Source: Paracoccaceae bacterium (lineage in GTDB: Bacteria; Pseudomonadota; Alphaproteobacteria; Rhodobacterales; Rhodobacteraceae). Taken from it: a stretch of DNA of 49,967 bases. Position numbers and translations under genes: made by a program. Under the pieces are notes generated by a model. The model had not been told where the DNA came from and did no database searches. It saw only the letters and a program-made list of their open reading frames with translations. Shown here piece after piece: positions 34,000 to 42,588 of the stretch; position 1 is the stretch's first letter, and each line of letters begins with the position of its first letter. Location of the stretch: assembly GCA_002697345.1 (NCBI GenBank), contig NZVE01000010.1, positions 1-49,967 of the forward strand, read 5' to 3'.

Positions 34000-35493
34000 A
34001 GAAAATAATACGTCAGCGATTTTTCTATCATTCATTAAGCGAGGGACCTTGTTTTGCGCGCCAAGCTTTCCTTGGGACTTCATAAATTTAATAAAGGCAT
34101 CATTCTTAAGAGATCGTACGACACATGCTTGAAGTACTCCACCCACAATTAAGTCATCATAATAATGATTTTTATTGCGCATATTTAAATCTAGTTCTGC
34201 ACAGAAGGATTCCATGTTTTTAGGCTCTTCATCAAAAGCTACAAACCACTCATGATATGGCAGGCCTCCGCTTGGTGGTGTGATTTGCGGAGCAACAGTA
34301 AATTCACGAACCTTTCCTCCTTTGCTTGAAATTGTTTTTTCCATTGCGTACTCCACTTCAGAGCCAATTACGTGCTCTCCAAAAGCCGAAATAAAATGTT
34401 TAATTCTTCCAGAAACCTTTACTCGGTAGGGCTTCAAAGAAGTAAACATGACCGTGTCTCCAATACTGTAAGCCCAAAGCCCAGCATTTGTGCTTATTAT
34501 TAGAGCATAGTTTACCCCCAGCTCTACCTCTCCTATGGTTAATCTAGGTGGATTGGTTTCAAAGTATAAATCTGTCGGGATAAATTCATAAAAAATACCG
34601 TTATCAAGCAGTAATAAGAGGTCATTGCTATCAATTTGGTCTTGGTATGCAAAAAAGCCTTCCGAAGCTGGGTAAGTTTGAATTATGGGAATACTTTTCC
34701 CAAACAACTCCTTAAATCGAGCTTTATAAGGTTCAAAAGCAACTCCCCCTGTAATAAATAAATTAAAATTGGGATACACTTCAGACATGCTTTTTTTACC
34801 GGTTTTCTCCATTAATTTTTCAAAATACATTTGTACCCATGGAGGTATTCCTGAGATTACCGTCATATCGGAATTATGCGTCTCCTCCACAATGGCAGTA
34901 ACTTTCTCTTCCCAATCTTCAATGCAATTCGTTTTCCAGCTAGGCATGCTGTTTTTTTGAAGATAGCTGGGAACAAAGTGTGCTGTAATGCCCGATAATC
35001 TGCCTGTTGGGACACCGTGTTTGGTTTTTTCTAACTCCGGACTTCCTTGAAGAAAAATCATCTTACCATTTAAGAATTGACTTTGCCCAGTATTGCGAAT
35101 ATGAGACAGAAGCGCATTGCGTGCAGACCGTATGTGATATGTTACAGAATCACTAGAAATAGGTATGTATTTAGACCCAGAGGTGGTTCCACTTGTTTTT
35201 GCAAAATATTTAGGAACCCCTGGCCATAAAACATTTACCTCTCCTGCCACCACTCGGTCTACATAATTTCTAAGCTTTTCATAATCCCGTATTGGAACAT
35301 TTTTTTGAAAATCCTGAATAGAGTGAACACGTTCAAAGAAGTGATCTTTACCAAAAGAAGTTTTCTTGGCCTTTTTAATCAGCGATTTCAGAACATTATT
35401 CTGTGTCTCCAGAGGACGACGTGACCAACGTAATGTTTGAATATGAGCTATCGAAGCCCAAATTCGAGCGCCAAGTTCTTTAAATGAAGCCAT
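33991..35493 (-). CDS. GH3-family acyl-adenylating protein
   Basis: A 500-residue member of the GH3 branch of the ANL superfamily. The ATP-binding motif is FAKTSGTTSGSKYIPIS, the second motif is QTYPASEGFFAYQ, and the hinge region is YRVKVSGRIKHFISAFGEHV. Plant GH3 enzymes couple amino acids to jasmonate or auxin. Bacteroidota homologues are widespread, but their substrates are not established. It lies 3 bp downstream of the degenerate LytM gene and overlaps rnhA at its 3' end. Biochemical role here: probable acid-amide ligase, substrate unknown. Confidence 0.85.
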   Translation of the reverse strand: MASFKELGARIWASIAHIQTLRWSRRPLETQNNVLKSLIKKAKKTSFGKDHFFERVHSIQDFQKNVPIRDYEKLRNYVDRVVAGEVNVLWPGVPKYFAKTSGTTSGSKYIPISSDSVTYHIRSARNALLSHIRNTGQSQFLNGKMIFLQGSPELEKTKHGVPTGRLSGITAHFVPSYLQKNSMPSWKTNCIEDWEEKVTAIVEETHNSDMTVISGIPPWVQMYFEKLMEKTGKKSMSEVYPNFNLFITGGVAFEPYKARFKELFGKSIPIIQTYPASEGFFAYQDQIDSNDLLLLLDNGIFYEFIPTDLYFETNPPRLTIGEVELGVNYALIISTNAGLWAYSIGDTVMFTSLKPYRVKVSGRIKHFISAFGEHVIGSEVEYAMEKTISSKGGKVREFTVAPQITPPSGGLPYHEWFVAFDEEPKNMESFCAELDLNMRNKNHYYDDLIVGGVLQACVVRSLKNDAFIKFMKSQGKLGAQNKVPRLMNDRKIADVLFSSK

Positions 35494-35496
35494 TAT

Positions 35497-36351
35497 CTAT
35501 AGTCCTAAGAGTTTTTGTAAATCTAATGATTCTTCATTGAGCCAATATTCAAAATGCCCTTCAGGAATTTTGTCTTCTGGCGCATCCATAAGCAGTCCAA
35601 GAACCCCACCACGCTTTATATAGTCTCCAGGCTTTTTATTTGATGAGGAAAGAGTTGAATATCGACTCAGGGCTCCGTTTTTATGTTGAACAGAAACACT
35701 GTAACCGAGAGAAGGAGTTCCCTCAACAGAGAGGACAGTACCTTCTTTCATAGATAAAACTTTTTGATCAGCAGCGCTTTGAATTGTGATTCCAAATCTC
35801 CTTCGAGCAACATTTTGTTTTAAAACAAGAAGCCCCTTCAGGGGGACTTGAAAGTCAGCGTCAAGAGTAGTGTTGGTTTTTGCTAAGCTTTCATTTTCGC
35901 TCAATTTTTTTCGAAGTAAAAGCTCTTCATCTGATGGACTTAGAGAGGCAAGGTTAGAATTATTTTTTAATAAAAACTTCTCAACTTCCTCACTTCCAAG
36001 AGTATCATAATCTAGTTCTCCATTTAAAACCATCTGTATTCGGTTAATAAAACTTTCTTGAAAGCCGACATGACGAATTAATGAATCTGTTTTGAAATTA
36101 AGGTTTATTGCCGACCTCCTTAACTCTGTTGAAGCGTATCCCGGAATGTATTCCCTTAGTGATGAATATGCGACTAGCAAAATGGTCCCAACAATAAGTA
36201 TAACAGATGTTGTTCCAATGCCCAAAAACACATTGAATCGACTTAACATCAATGAGAACTTTTCTTCAAAAGAGGATTCGTCAAGTATAACTAAGCGATA
36301 CTTCTTTAGTAAAGATTTCTTTCCTTTTTTTCTTTCAGGTTTTTTTTTCAT
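35497..36351 (-). CDS. Membrane-anchored degenerate LytM/M23-like protein
   Basis: A 284-residue protein. A basic cytoplasmic tail (MKKKPERKKGKKSLLKKYR) precedes one transmembrane helix at ~43-62, a periplasmic coiled coil at ~75-165 and a C-terminal LytM-like beta domain at ~170-275. The fold is recognisable from KEGTVLSVEGTPSLGYSV and GHFEYWLNEESLDLQKLL. Of the usual zinc ligands (HxxxD, HxH) only the last His is kept: the first His is Phe in RRRFGITI. It is therefore probably not a peptidase but an EnvC/NlpD-type regulator or scaffold. It diverges from porW with 80 bp between starts. Confidence 0.78.
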   Translation of the reverse strand: MKKKPERKKGKKSLLKKYRLVILDESSFEEKFSLMLSRFNVFLGIGTTSVILIVGTILLVAYSSLREYIPGYASTELRRSAINLNFKTDSLIRHVGFQESFINRIQMVLNGELDYDTLGSEEVEKFLLKNNSNLASLSPSDEELLLRKKLSENESLAKTNTTLDADFQVPLKGLLVLKQNVARRRFGITIQSAADQKVLSMKEGTVLSVEGTPSLGYSVSVQHKNGALSRYSTLSSSNKKPGDYIKRGGVLGLLMDAPEDKIPEGHFEYWLNEESLDLQKLLGL

Positions 36352-36394
36352 TTAATGTAAAGATATTGAGTCTTTTCACATGCGCTTTATGAAA

Positions 36395-36402
36395 TAACTT
36401 TG
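36395..36402 (+). promoter_or_regulatory. Candidate porW promoter, -7 box TAACTTTG
   Basis: A perfect TAnnTTTG box 29 bp before the porW ATG at 36432. The upstream in-frame ATG at 36408 would lie at the expected transcription start, which argues for 36432. A TTTTC stands 17 bp upstream in place of a clear -33 TTG. Confidence 0.45.
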
Positions 36403-36431
36403 TTCCATTGTCGTTGTGGTATGTATTAAGT

Positions 36432-39032
36432 ATGAATTTAAGACAATCATATAAGTTTTTAAGTACTCTAATTTTATTTTTAGGGACCATTCTCTTGTTT
36501 TCTTGTAGCAGGACCAAAGACAGGGCCATAAATAGATATTACCATCAATTAACAAGTAAATACAACCCTCTTTACAATGGCCAAAAAGCTTATCAAGATG
36601 CGCTTTTAAGTCTTAAGCAGGAGCATGCCGATTCGTATGACTTAGTAATTAGCGTGACCCCTTACGGTATATCAAAAGAAGGAACTGCCGCACACGTAAA
36701 TCTCAAGAGGGCCATCGAAAAAGCAACAAAAACAGTACAAGAACATTCTATGATGTTTAGAGGCGTTCAGAAAAACCCTGTAGTTTTTGATGCCTATCTT
36801 TTAATGGGTGATGCACAAGCAGCAATGGGCTTAGATATAGCAGCTCAGGAGTCCTATGCTGTGGTGATAAGAAATGCCGGAGAAACAGACCGTAAGCATA
36901 GAGCAGAGTTAAGCCGGATAAAAATCCTTGCGGACCAAGGAAACAGCAGAGCAGTTCAAGAGGCTTTAGATGAGGTTCAACGAAAAGGAGTGCCAGAAAG
37001 CTTTTTGTTAGATATAAACATATTAAAAGCAAGGGCGGCAACAATTGAAGGAGACTTTCTTTTAGCTGCAAACCTTTTTGAAAAATCAGCGCTGTCAATT
37101 AAGAACAGAAATACAAAATCACGAATAGCTTTCATAGCAGGCCAACTTTATGAGAACATAGGAGAAAGATCTAAAGCAAGATCGAATTATAAATTATGTA
37201 TTTCAGGGCAACCAGAAACGTATGACATGCTGTTGGAAGCATATTTACGACGCACGCTAAATGGAAACATTAAATCTGTAGCCTTGTATAAAGAGCTGAA
37301 TAATTTATTAAAAGAACCAAAAAACAGCTCATATAGAGATCGGATTTATTATGCTTTAGCCAGCGTTGCTAAAAATAAAGAAGACAAAGAGCAACAGCTT
37401 TATTTTTTAAGCAGATGTATAGGCCTAGGGTCTAATGAAAGGCCAATATTAAAGGCTATTGCACACTCTGAAAGGGGAGAGATCCACTTTAATGATAGAA
37501 ATTATTCGGCTTCTCAAGTTGATTTAGATTCGGCATTTATTCTTTTGCCGAAACAGCACCAACTTAGAAAAACCCTTGATAAAAAGCGAAAAGGTTTAAA
37601 CTCATTGGTTGAAGAAATAAATAGAATTAATCGAAATGATTCACTTTTAGCCTTATCAAATAAAAGCGAGTCAGTCCTTCGGTCTTATTTCTCTGCTTAT
37701 ATAAAAGATCTTAAAGAGCAAGAGTTGCTTGCCATTAAAAACGCGAAAATAAACGCTTTGAACGCGGAGCTTCAAGCAAAATCGAATTTACTTTCAACTT
37801 CGGCGCCAACAGCTGGAGGTTCATCAGCTGGAGGTTGGCTTTTCTATAATCCTGTCGCAAGAGCCACTGGAATAGCTGCGTTTTCAGCAAAATGGGGACA
37901 GAGACCCAATGTAGATAATTGGAGGCTCCAAAGCGCCTCTGGTAATTGGTCGATGACATCAAATAGTGGGCCTAATCTACAAAACTCAGAAATTGGAGAA
38001 GAAATTACATATTTAGATCCCGCATACAATGTGAATACGTATCTTTTGGCAATTCCCAGAACAGAAGTTAGAAGAGACTCGTGCAAGAATATTATATGCA
38101 AGGCTTTAATCTCTAGTGCGGCAATTTATCGTGACCAAATTGGTGACTACGAGATGGCGCTCGCCCAAATAAATAGACTTATCTCATTTTGTCCAGATGA
38201 CACAGCGTGCCCAAAATGTGATCGTGAGCCATACGCGCTTTACGCACTTTATAGGCTCAGATTAGTTCGCGAAGAGCAGGGAAAAGCTGAGGTTATAAAA
38301 AAAGAAATTTTAAAGAGGTTTCCAGAATCTCTTTATGCTAAGACAATTTTAGGAACACAATTGGTCGATACGCTAGAGGTAAAAACATCAAAAGAATTCA
38401 TCAATTTAACAGAGCTTTACCGCGAAAGAAAATGGGCTCTAATGCTGGAGCTTTCGAAGAAAACTATTTGGAGCGATCCTGAGGCTCCTAGAGTTGCTCT
38501 TTTATATGCTCATGCAATTGGTGGGAAAAATGGAGAACAAGAATACATTAAGGCACTAACTCTAGTTGAGAAACAGCACCCGGAATCGCCACAAGCTGTT
38601 TCTGCAGGGAATATAAAAATGGCTTTAGCAAACGCGGTTAACAAAATAGATGAGAATATAAGCCCATATAAAGAGTCGCTCGGGATTCCTCATCAATTAA
38701 TAATAATATTGAGTAAAGATGGGAGTCCAAATGATGTTCGAAACGCGTTAGCCAGATTTCATCAAAAATATTTTGCTGGCAACGCAATGAGCATTAGACC
38801 CTTACCTTTAGCTGATATTGCTCAAATAATCACAATTGATGGATTTAAAAACGCCAGCGAGGTTAATAGTTACAGAACCAAAGTTATGCGAGCAACAACA
38901 GTAACTCAATTTTTAAAACCATACTCTGCTGAATATTGGCCTATAACAGTGCAAAATTTTTCTCACTTTTACACTAATAAAGATATTGAAGGCTATCGCA
39001 GCTTTGTAAAAAAAGTATACGGATTACAATGA
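36432..39032 (+). CDS. porW: Type IX secretion system lipoprotein PorW/SprE-like
   Basis: An 866-residue lipoprotein with signal MNLRQSYKFLSTLILFLGTI and lipobox LFSC. The mature N-terminus RTKDRAINRYYHQLTSKYNPLYNGQ matches the conserved opening of PorW/SprE proteins. TPR-like helical repeats follow (~70-400). After a short Ser/Gly linker, a block with GWLFYNPVARATGIAAFSAKWG is characteristic of SprE. A second TPR region and a C-terminal domain complete it. PorW is needed for type IX secretion and gliding in other Bacteroidota. The bactofilin gene overlaps by 4 bp. Confidence 0.88.
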   Translation: MNLRQSYKFLSTLILFLGTILLFSCSRTKDRAINRYYHQLTSKYNPLYNGQKAYQDALLSLKQEHADSYDLVISVTPYGISKEGTAAHVNLKRAIEKATKTVQEHSMMFRGVQKNPVVFDAYLLMGDAQAAMGLDIAAQESYAVVIRNAGETDRKHRAELSRIKILADQGNSRAVQEALDEVQRKGVPESFLLDINILKARAATIEGDFLLAANLFEKSALSIKNRNTKSRIAFIAGQLYENIGERSKARSNYKLCISGQPETYDMLLEAYLRRTLNGNIKSVALYKELNNLLKEPKNSSYRDRIYYALASVAKNKEDKEQQLYFLSRCIGLGSNERPILKAIAHSERGEIHFNDRNYSASQVDLDSAFILLPKQHQLRKTLDKKRKGLNSLVEEINRINRNDSLLALSNKSESVLRSYFSAYIKDLKEQELLAIKNAKINALNAELQAKSNLLSTSAPTAGGSSAGGWLFYNPVARATGIAAFSAKWGQRPNVDNWRLQSASGNWSMTSNSGPNLQNSEIGEEITYLDPAYNVNTYLLAIPRTEVRRDSCKNIICKALISSAAIYRDQIGDYEMALAQINRLISFCPDDTACPKCDREPYALYALYRLRLVREEQGKAEVIKKEILKRFPESLYAKTILGTQLVDTLEVKTSKEFINLTELYRERKWALMLELSKKTIWSDPEAPRVALLYAHAIGGKNGEQEYIKALTLVEKQHPESPQAVSAGNIKMALANAVNKIDENISPYKESLGIPHQLIIILSKDGSPNDVRNALARFHQKYFAGNAMSIRPLPLADIAQIITIDGFKNASEVNSYRTKVMRATTVTQFLKPYSAEYWPITVQNFSHFYTNKDIEGYRSFVKKVYGLQ

Positions 39033-39439
39033 TGAACACAAGTCGAAAAAACGAAACAACAGGGGAGCATAATAGAATTGTAGAAAGGACAACGGTTCAA
39101 GGTCATATAAACTCCCCAGGAGACATTAGGGTGGATGGTCAAGTCAAAGGCAACCTAACAGTTGGAGGAAAGCTGGTTGTGGGACCAACAGGAACAATTG
39201 ATGGCCATGTTAAAGCCAATGATGCTTCTATTTCTGGACGCGTGATAGGAAAACTTGAAATCAAGGGGCTAACAACTTTATCACAATCAGCAAATGTTGA
39301 GGCAGAGATAATGACAGGAAAGTTAGCTGTTGAGACTGGCGCGCAATTTTCAGGAACATGCACAATGAATAATGGAAAGGCCGCAATAGCATCTCCTCCA
39401 TCAAAAATAGAACACCAAACAAAAATATCTGCAGCTTAA
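39029..39439 (+). CDS. Bactofilin family cytoskeletal protein
   Basis: A 136-residue bactofilin (DUF583). The central beta-helix spans ~20-115, with repeated patterns such as GHINSPGDIRVDGQVKGNL, KLVVGPTGTIDGHVKAN and SANVEAEIMTGKLAV, flanked by short disordered tails. Bactofilins polymerise without nucleotides and act in cell shape or in localising envelope machines. ATGATG overlaps the porW stop by 4 bp. Coupling to porW and to the ATP synthase genes downstream suggests co-expression. Confidence 0.88.
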   Translation: MMNTSRKNETTGEHNRIVERTTVQGHINSPGDIRVDGQVKGNLTVGGKLVVGPTGTIDGHVKANDASISGRVIGKLEIKGLTTLSQSANVEAEIMTGKLAVETGAQFSGTCTMNNGKAAIASPPSKIEHQTKISAA

Positions 39440-39451
39440 GTTTTAAAAAAG

Positions 39452-39658
39452 ATGAAAAATGTCATGCGATTTTCAGGAATGGGACTTCAAATGGCAGCAC
39501 TTATTTCGTTCGGTACATACTTAGGCTATCGAATAGATTTAATTGCCGGGAGATGGTCCGATACTGAAACTCCTTTAGCAACTTTGTTATTATCACTATT
39601 ATTTACATTTTTGGCGTTAATACTGGTCATAAGGCAAGCTTTAAAAATGAACAAATGA
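39452..39658 (+). CDS. AtpZ/AtpI-type ATP synthase accessory protein
   Basis: A 68-residue protein with two membrane helices (MGLQMAALISFGTYLGYRID and LATLLLSLLFTFLALILVI). The Gly-x-x-hydrophobic pattern and Asp in GYRID are as in AtpZ, which sits before atpB in many F-ATPase operons. The family is proposed to aid c-ring assembly or magnesium uptake. It overlaps the next gene by 4 bp. Confidence 0.8.
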   Translation: MKNVMRFSGMGLQMAALISFGTYLGYRIDLIAGRWSDTETPLATLLLSLLFTFLALILVIRQALKMNK

Positions 39659-40020
39659 ACTTTTGGGTGTCGAGAATAATCATCGGCTATAGCTTGTTGT
39701 TCTTTTTTCATTTTCTGTTTTCTGAGACTATGAGACTGGGCCAGCCATTTTGGCTGGGAGATATTTACTGGGTAGGAACAGGAATAAGTCTTTTTGGGGT
39801 TGCTCAGTCAGTAGATAAATCAACTCCTGGAAAGTTTGCGGCGATTTATTTTTTTGGAGGTTTGATTCGCATGCTGTTGGGTGTAGGTATAATTATTATT
39901 CCAATAATTTTGAAGGAAGCTGATAATTATTATCAGGTTAGTCTTGAATTTGTTGGTACTTATTTGTATTGCCTTTTCTTGGAAACAATAATTGCCATTT
40001 CTTGGGTTAAGAAACAGTAG
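39655..40020 (+). CDS. Small four-helix membrane protein, AtpI-like position
   Basis: A 121-residue protein with about four hydrophobic segments (~6-24, ~35-50, ~60-83, ~95-115). It has few conserved motifs that I recognise. It lies between atpZ (4-bp overlap) and atpB (7-bp gap), where Bacteroidota often carry a weakly conserved AtpI/ATP-synthase-I-chain protein. The assignment is from position and topology only. Confidence 0.65.
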   Translation: MNFWVSRIIIGYSLLFFFHFLFSETMRLGQPFWLGDIYWVGTGISLFGVAQSVDKSTPGKFAAIYFFGGLIRMLLGVGIIIIPIILKEADNYYQVSLEFVGTYLYCLFLETIIAISWVKKQ

Positions 40021-40027
40021 GTTTTTT

Positions 40028-41200
40028 ATGGTCGAGCAAGTATCTTTGCATCGCATTTTGAAAAGCATATCATTGAAGAAGTTGAACCGTTTCTTTTTAC
40101 TGTTTTTATTTGCATCCACTGTGATGCAGGCAACAAATGTGGAAGTAGATGTCCATGAAAGTGATACTGCAAAAGAGTCTACGTTGGACAAGGAAAAAAA
40201 AGCGTACGATCCTACTGATGATATAATGCACCACATTGCTGATAGCCATGGATGGCATTTATTTGACTGGAAAGGTCACGAAATAGGAATTCCACTTCCA
40301 GTTATATTATATACTGACAAAGGGCTTGTTGTTTTTTCATCATCGGCATTTCACCACGACTCAGAGGGGAAGCATATTGTCGAAATCAAAGGACAGCGCT
40401 TTATAAATTTCCATAACAAGATATATTATGCTTCAGAAATTCCTTCGGGGCATGGCATTTATGCCCAATTTAATGAGACAACACATGTAATTTCCAATAG
40501 CAAACCTTGGGACATATCAATTACTAAGAATGTTGCATCTCTTTTGCTAAGTGCAATTATAATTTTGTGGCTCTTTTTGTCAGTTGCAAGATTTTATAAA
40601 AGACAACAGTCGCACAGGTCACCGAAGGGTGTGGCAGCATTTATGGAGCCCATAATTATTTTTGTCCGTGATGAAATTGCAAAAGAAAATATTGGACCAC
40701 ACTACAAAAGGTTTGTGCCTCTTCTTCTAACTTTTTTCTTCTTTATTTGGATTAATAATGTGATGGGCTTAGTTCCGCTGTTCCCGGGGGGAGCAAACGT
40801 AACGGGTAATATTGCAGTAACCATGGTTTTAGCAATTATAGTAATGATTGTTACGAATATTAATGGAAACAAAAATTATTGGTCACATATATTTTGGATG
40901 CCGGGTGTTCCTGTTGCGGTCAAACCATTGTTAGCTGTTGTTGAATTTATCGGAATTTTTACAAAGCCATTTTCATTGATGATTCGTTTATTTGCAAACA
41001 TTACCGCGGGTCACATCATTGTTTTAAGTCTCATCTCATTAATTTTCATATTTGAAACAGCCTTGGTTAGTCCGGTCTCGGTCTTACTAACTCTTTTTAT
41101 TTCTGTTTTAGAGATTTTGGTAACAGCATTACAGGCATATATTTTTACTTTATTGACAGCTCTTTACATTGGAGCGGCAATGCATGAAGAACATCATTAA
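40028..41200 (+). CDS. atpB: F0F1 ATP synthase subunit a
   Basis: A 390-residue subunit a with the N-terminal extension seen in Bacteroidota. A signal-like segment (NRFFLLFLFASTVMQA) precedes a periplasmic region with DDIMHHIADSHGWHLFDWKGH. The membrane part then follows, and the essential Arg lies in SLMIRLFANITAGHIIVLS. It forms the proton half-channels next to the c-ring. I chose ATG 40028 (MVEQ) because the longer frame from 39992 overlaps the preceding gene. Confidence 0.93.
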   Translation: MVEQVSLHRILKSISLKKLNRFFLLFLFASTVMQATNVEVDVHESDTAKESTLDKEKKAYDPTDDIMHHIADSHGWHLFDWKGHEIGIPLPVILYTDKGLVVFSSSAFHHDSEGKHIVEIKGQRFINFHNKIYYASEIPSGHGIYAQFNETTHVISNSKPWDISITKNVASLLLSAIIILWLFLSVARFYKRQQSHRSPKGVAAFMEPIIIFVRDEIAKENIGPHYKRFVPLLLTFFFFIWINNVMGLVPLFPGGANVTGNIAVTMVLAIIVMIVTNINGNKNYWSHIFWMPGVPVAVKPLLAVVEFIGIFTKPFSLMIRLFANITAGHIIVLSLISLIFIFETALVSPVSVLLTLFISVLEILVTALQAYIFTLLTALYIGAAMHEEHH

Positions 41201-41219
41201 CTATAACTATAAACTTTAA

Positions 41220-41441
<222 letters not shown>

Positions 41442-41452
41442 ATCACTCCTCT

Positions 41453-41485
41453 AAGTCGCCCGTGATTTATTTTCGCGGGAGACTT
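41453..41485 (+). promoter_or_regulatory. RNA hairpin between atpE and atpF
   Basis: AAGTC-g-CCCGTG, a 9-base AT loop, then CGCGGG-a-GACTT: 11 paired positions with one G·U pair and one G·A mismatch. It starts 12 bp after the atpE stop. No T-run follows, so it is not a standard terminator. It is more likely an mRNA stabiliser or processing site that could favour c-subunit output. Confidence 0.55.
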
Positions 41486-41518
41486 TAATTGGCTTTACTT
41501 AATTAAAAAATAAATGCA

Positions 41519-42013
41519 ATGGATATTGTAACACCAGGCTTTGGCCTCATTTTTTGGACGTCAATTACGTTTATGCTTTTATTGTTTTTGTTAACCAAGT
41601 TCGCTTGGAAACCAATTTTAAATGCGGTACAAGAACGTGAGGAAGCAATTGATGGAGCCCTTGAGGCTGCAGAAAAAGCGAAAAATGATTTATTGTCATT
41701 GAAATCCTCCAATGAGGATCTTTTAAAAGAAGCCAGAACAGAGAGAGAACAAATCTTAAAAGAAGCTCGAGAGATGCGCGAAAAAACAATCTCAGAAGCT
41801 AAAGAGGCGGCCTCAAAAGAAGCCTCGAAAGTTATGGTCTCCGCACGAGAACAAATTGAAAATGAGAAGTTGGCAGCAATGACTGAGGTCAAAAATCAGG
41901 CAGCAAAATTGGCCATCGAAATGGCTGAGCGTGTTCTTCGATCAGAACTAAAAGATCCCGGGGCTCAAGAAGCCATGGTTTCTCGTGCTTTGGATGAAGT
42001 TAAAATGAATTGA
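41519..42013 (+). CDS. atpF: F0F1 ATP synthase subunit b
   Basis: A 164-residue stator subunit with one N-terminal membrane helix (LIFWTSITFMLLLFLLTKFAW). A long charged coiled coil then runs to the C-terminus, rich in Glu, Lys, Ala and Arg (for example EAREMREKTISEAKEAASKE). It links subunit a to delta and the F1 head. It lies 78 bp after atpE, the widest gap in the operon, and that gap holds the hairpin. It is 5 bp from atpH. Confidence 0.94.
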   Translation: MDIVTPGFGLIFWTSITFMLLLFLLTKFAWKPILNAVQEREEAIDGALEAAEKAKNDLLSLKSSNEDLLKEARTEREQILKEAREMREKTISEAKEAASKEASKVMVSAREQIENEKLAAMTEVKNQAAKLAIEMAERVLRSELKDPGAQEAMVSRALDEVKMN

Positions 42014-42017
42014 TAGA

Positions 42018-42575
42018 ATGAAATCACTAAGAGCTTCAACAAGATATGCCAAGGCACTTTTAGATCTTTCGCGAGAACGTCAAATGATGGATATCGTAAA
42101 GGCTGATAGTGACTTAATATTGGCTGCTATTGGAGAGAGTCGTGATTTTAGGAATTTTTTAAAAAGCGCGATTTTAAAGCCTGAACAAAAAGAAAAAACA
42201 TTTGCTGCGGTTTTTAGCAATCAGCTTAGCGAAATCACTATGCTCTTTGTAAACCTTCTTATCAAGCATGGCCGAGAAGCTCATCTGGAAGAAGTATTTG
42301 AAAAATACATTGTCCAATATCTTAAGGAAAACAAGATAATAAAAGCGCAGATTTCTTCGTCTTCACCTTTATTAAAAGACCAGAAAGATCGCTTGTTATC
42401 TCTTTTAAACTTTGGAGAGACATCAAGTATTTTACTTGAAGAGAAAATTGATCCTGAACTAATAGGTGGATTTATTCTCCGGGTCGGTGATCAACAAATA
42501 AACGCATCTGCTTCCGAGGCTTTGAGCCAACTGGAGCAAGAATTTAATAAGAATTTATATATAGCTGACTTTTAA
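42018..42575 (+). CDS. atpH: F0F1 ATP synthase subunit delta
   Basis: A 185-residue OSCP/delta subunit. The N-terminal helical bundle begins STRYAKALLDLSRERQMMD. The C-terminal domain has the signature EEKIDPELIGGFILRVGDQQINAS. It joins the peripheral stalk to the top of F1. It is positioned between atpF and atpA as expected. Confidence 0.94.
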   Translation: MKSLRASTRYAKALLDLSRERQMMDIVKADSDLILAAIGESRDFRNFLKSAILKPEQKEKTFAAVFSNQLSEITMLFVNLLIKHGREAHLEEVFEKYIVQYLKENKIIKAQISSSSPLLKDQKDRLLSLLNFGETSSILLEEKIDPELIGGFILRVGDQQINASASEALSQLEQEFNKNLYIADF

Positions 42576-42588
42576 ATAATATACACCC

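Noticed and set aside
37810-37840. Short direct repeat AGCTGGAGGTT within porW
   Set aside because: Two copies coding for a Gly/Ser-rich linker inside the gene; no sign of phase-variable slippage or mobile origin.
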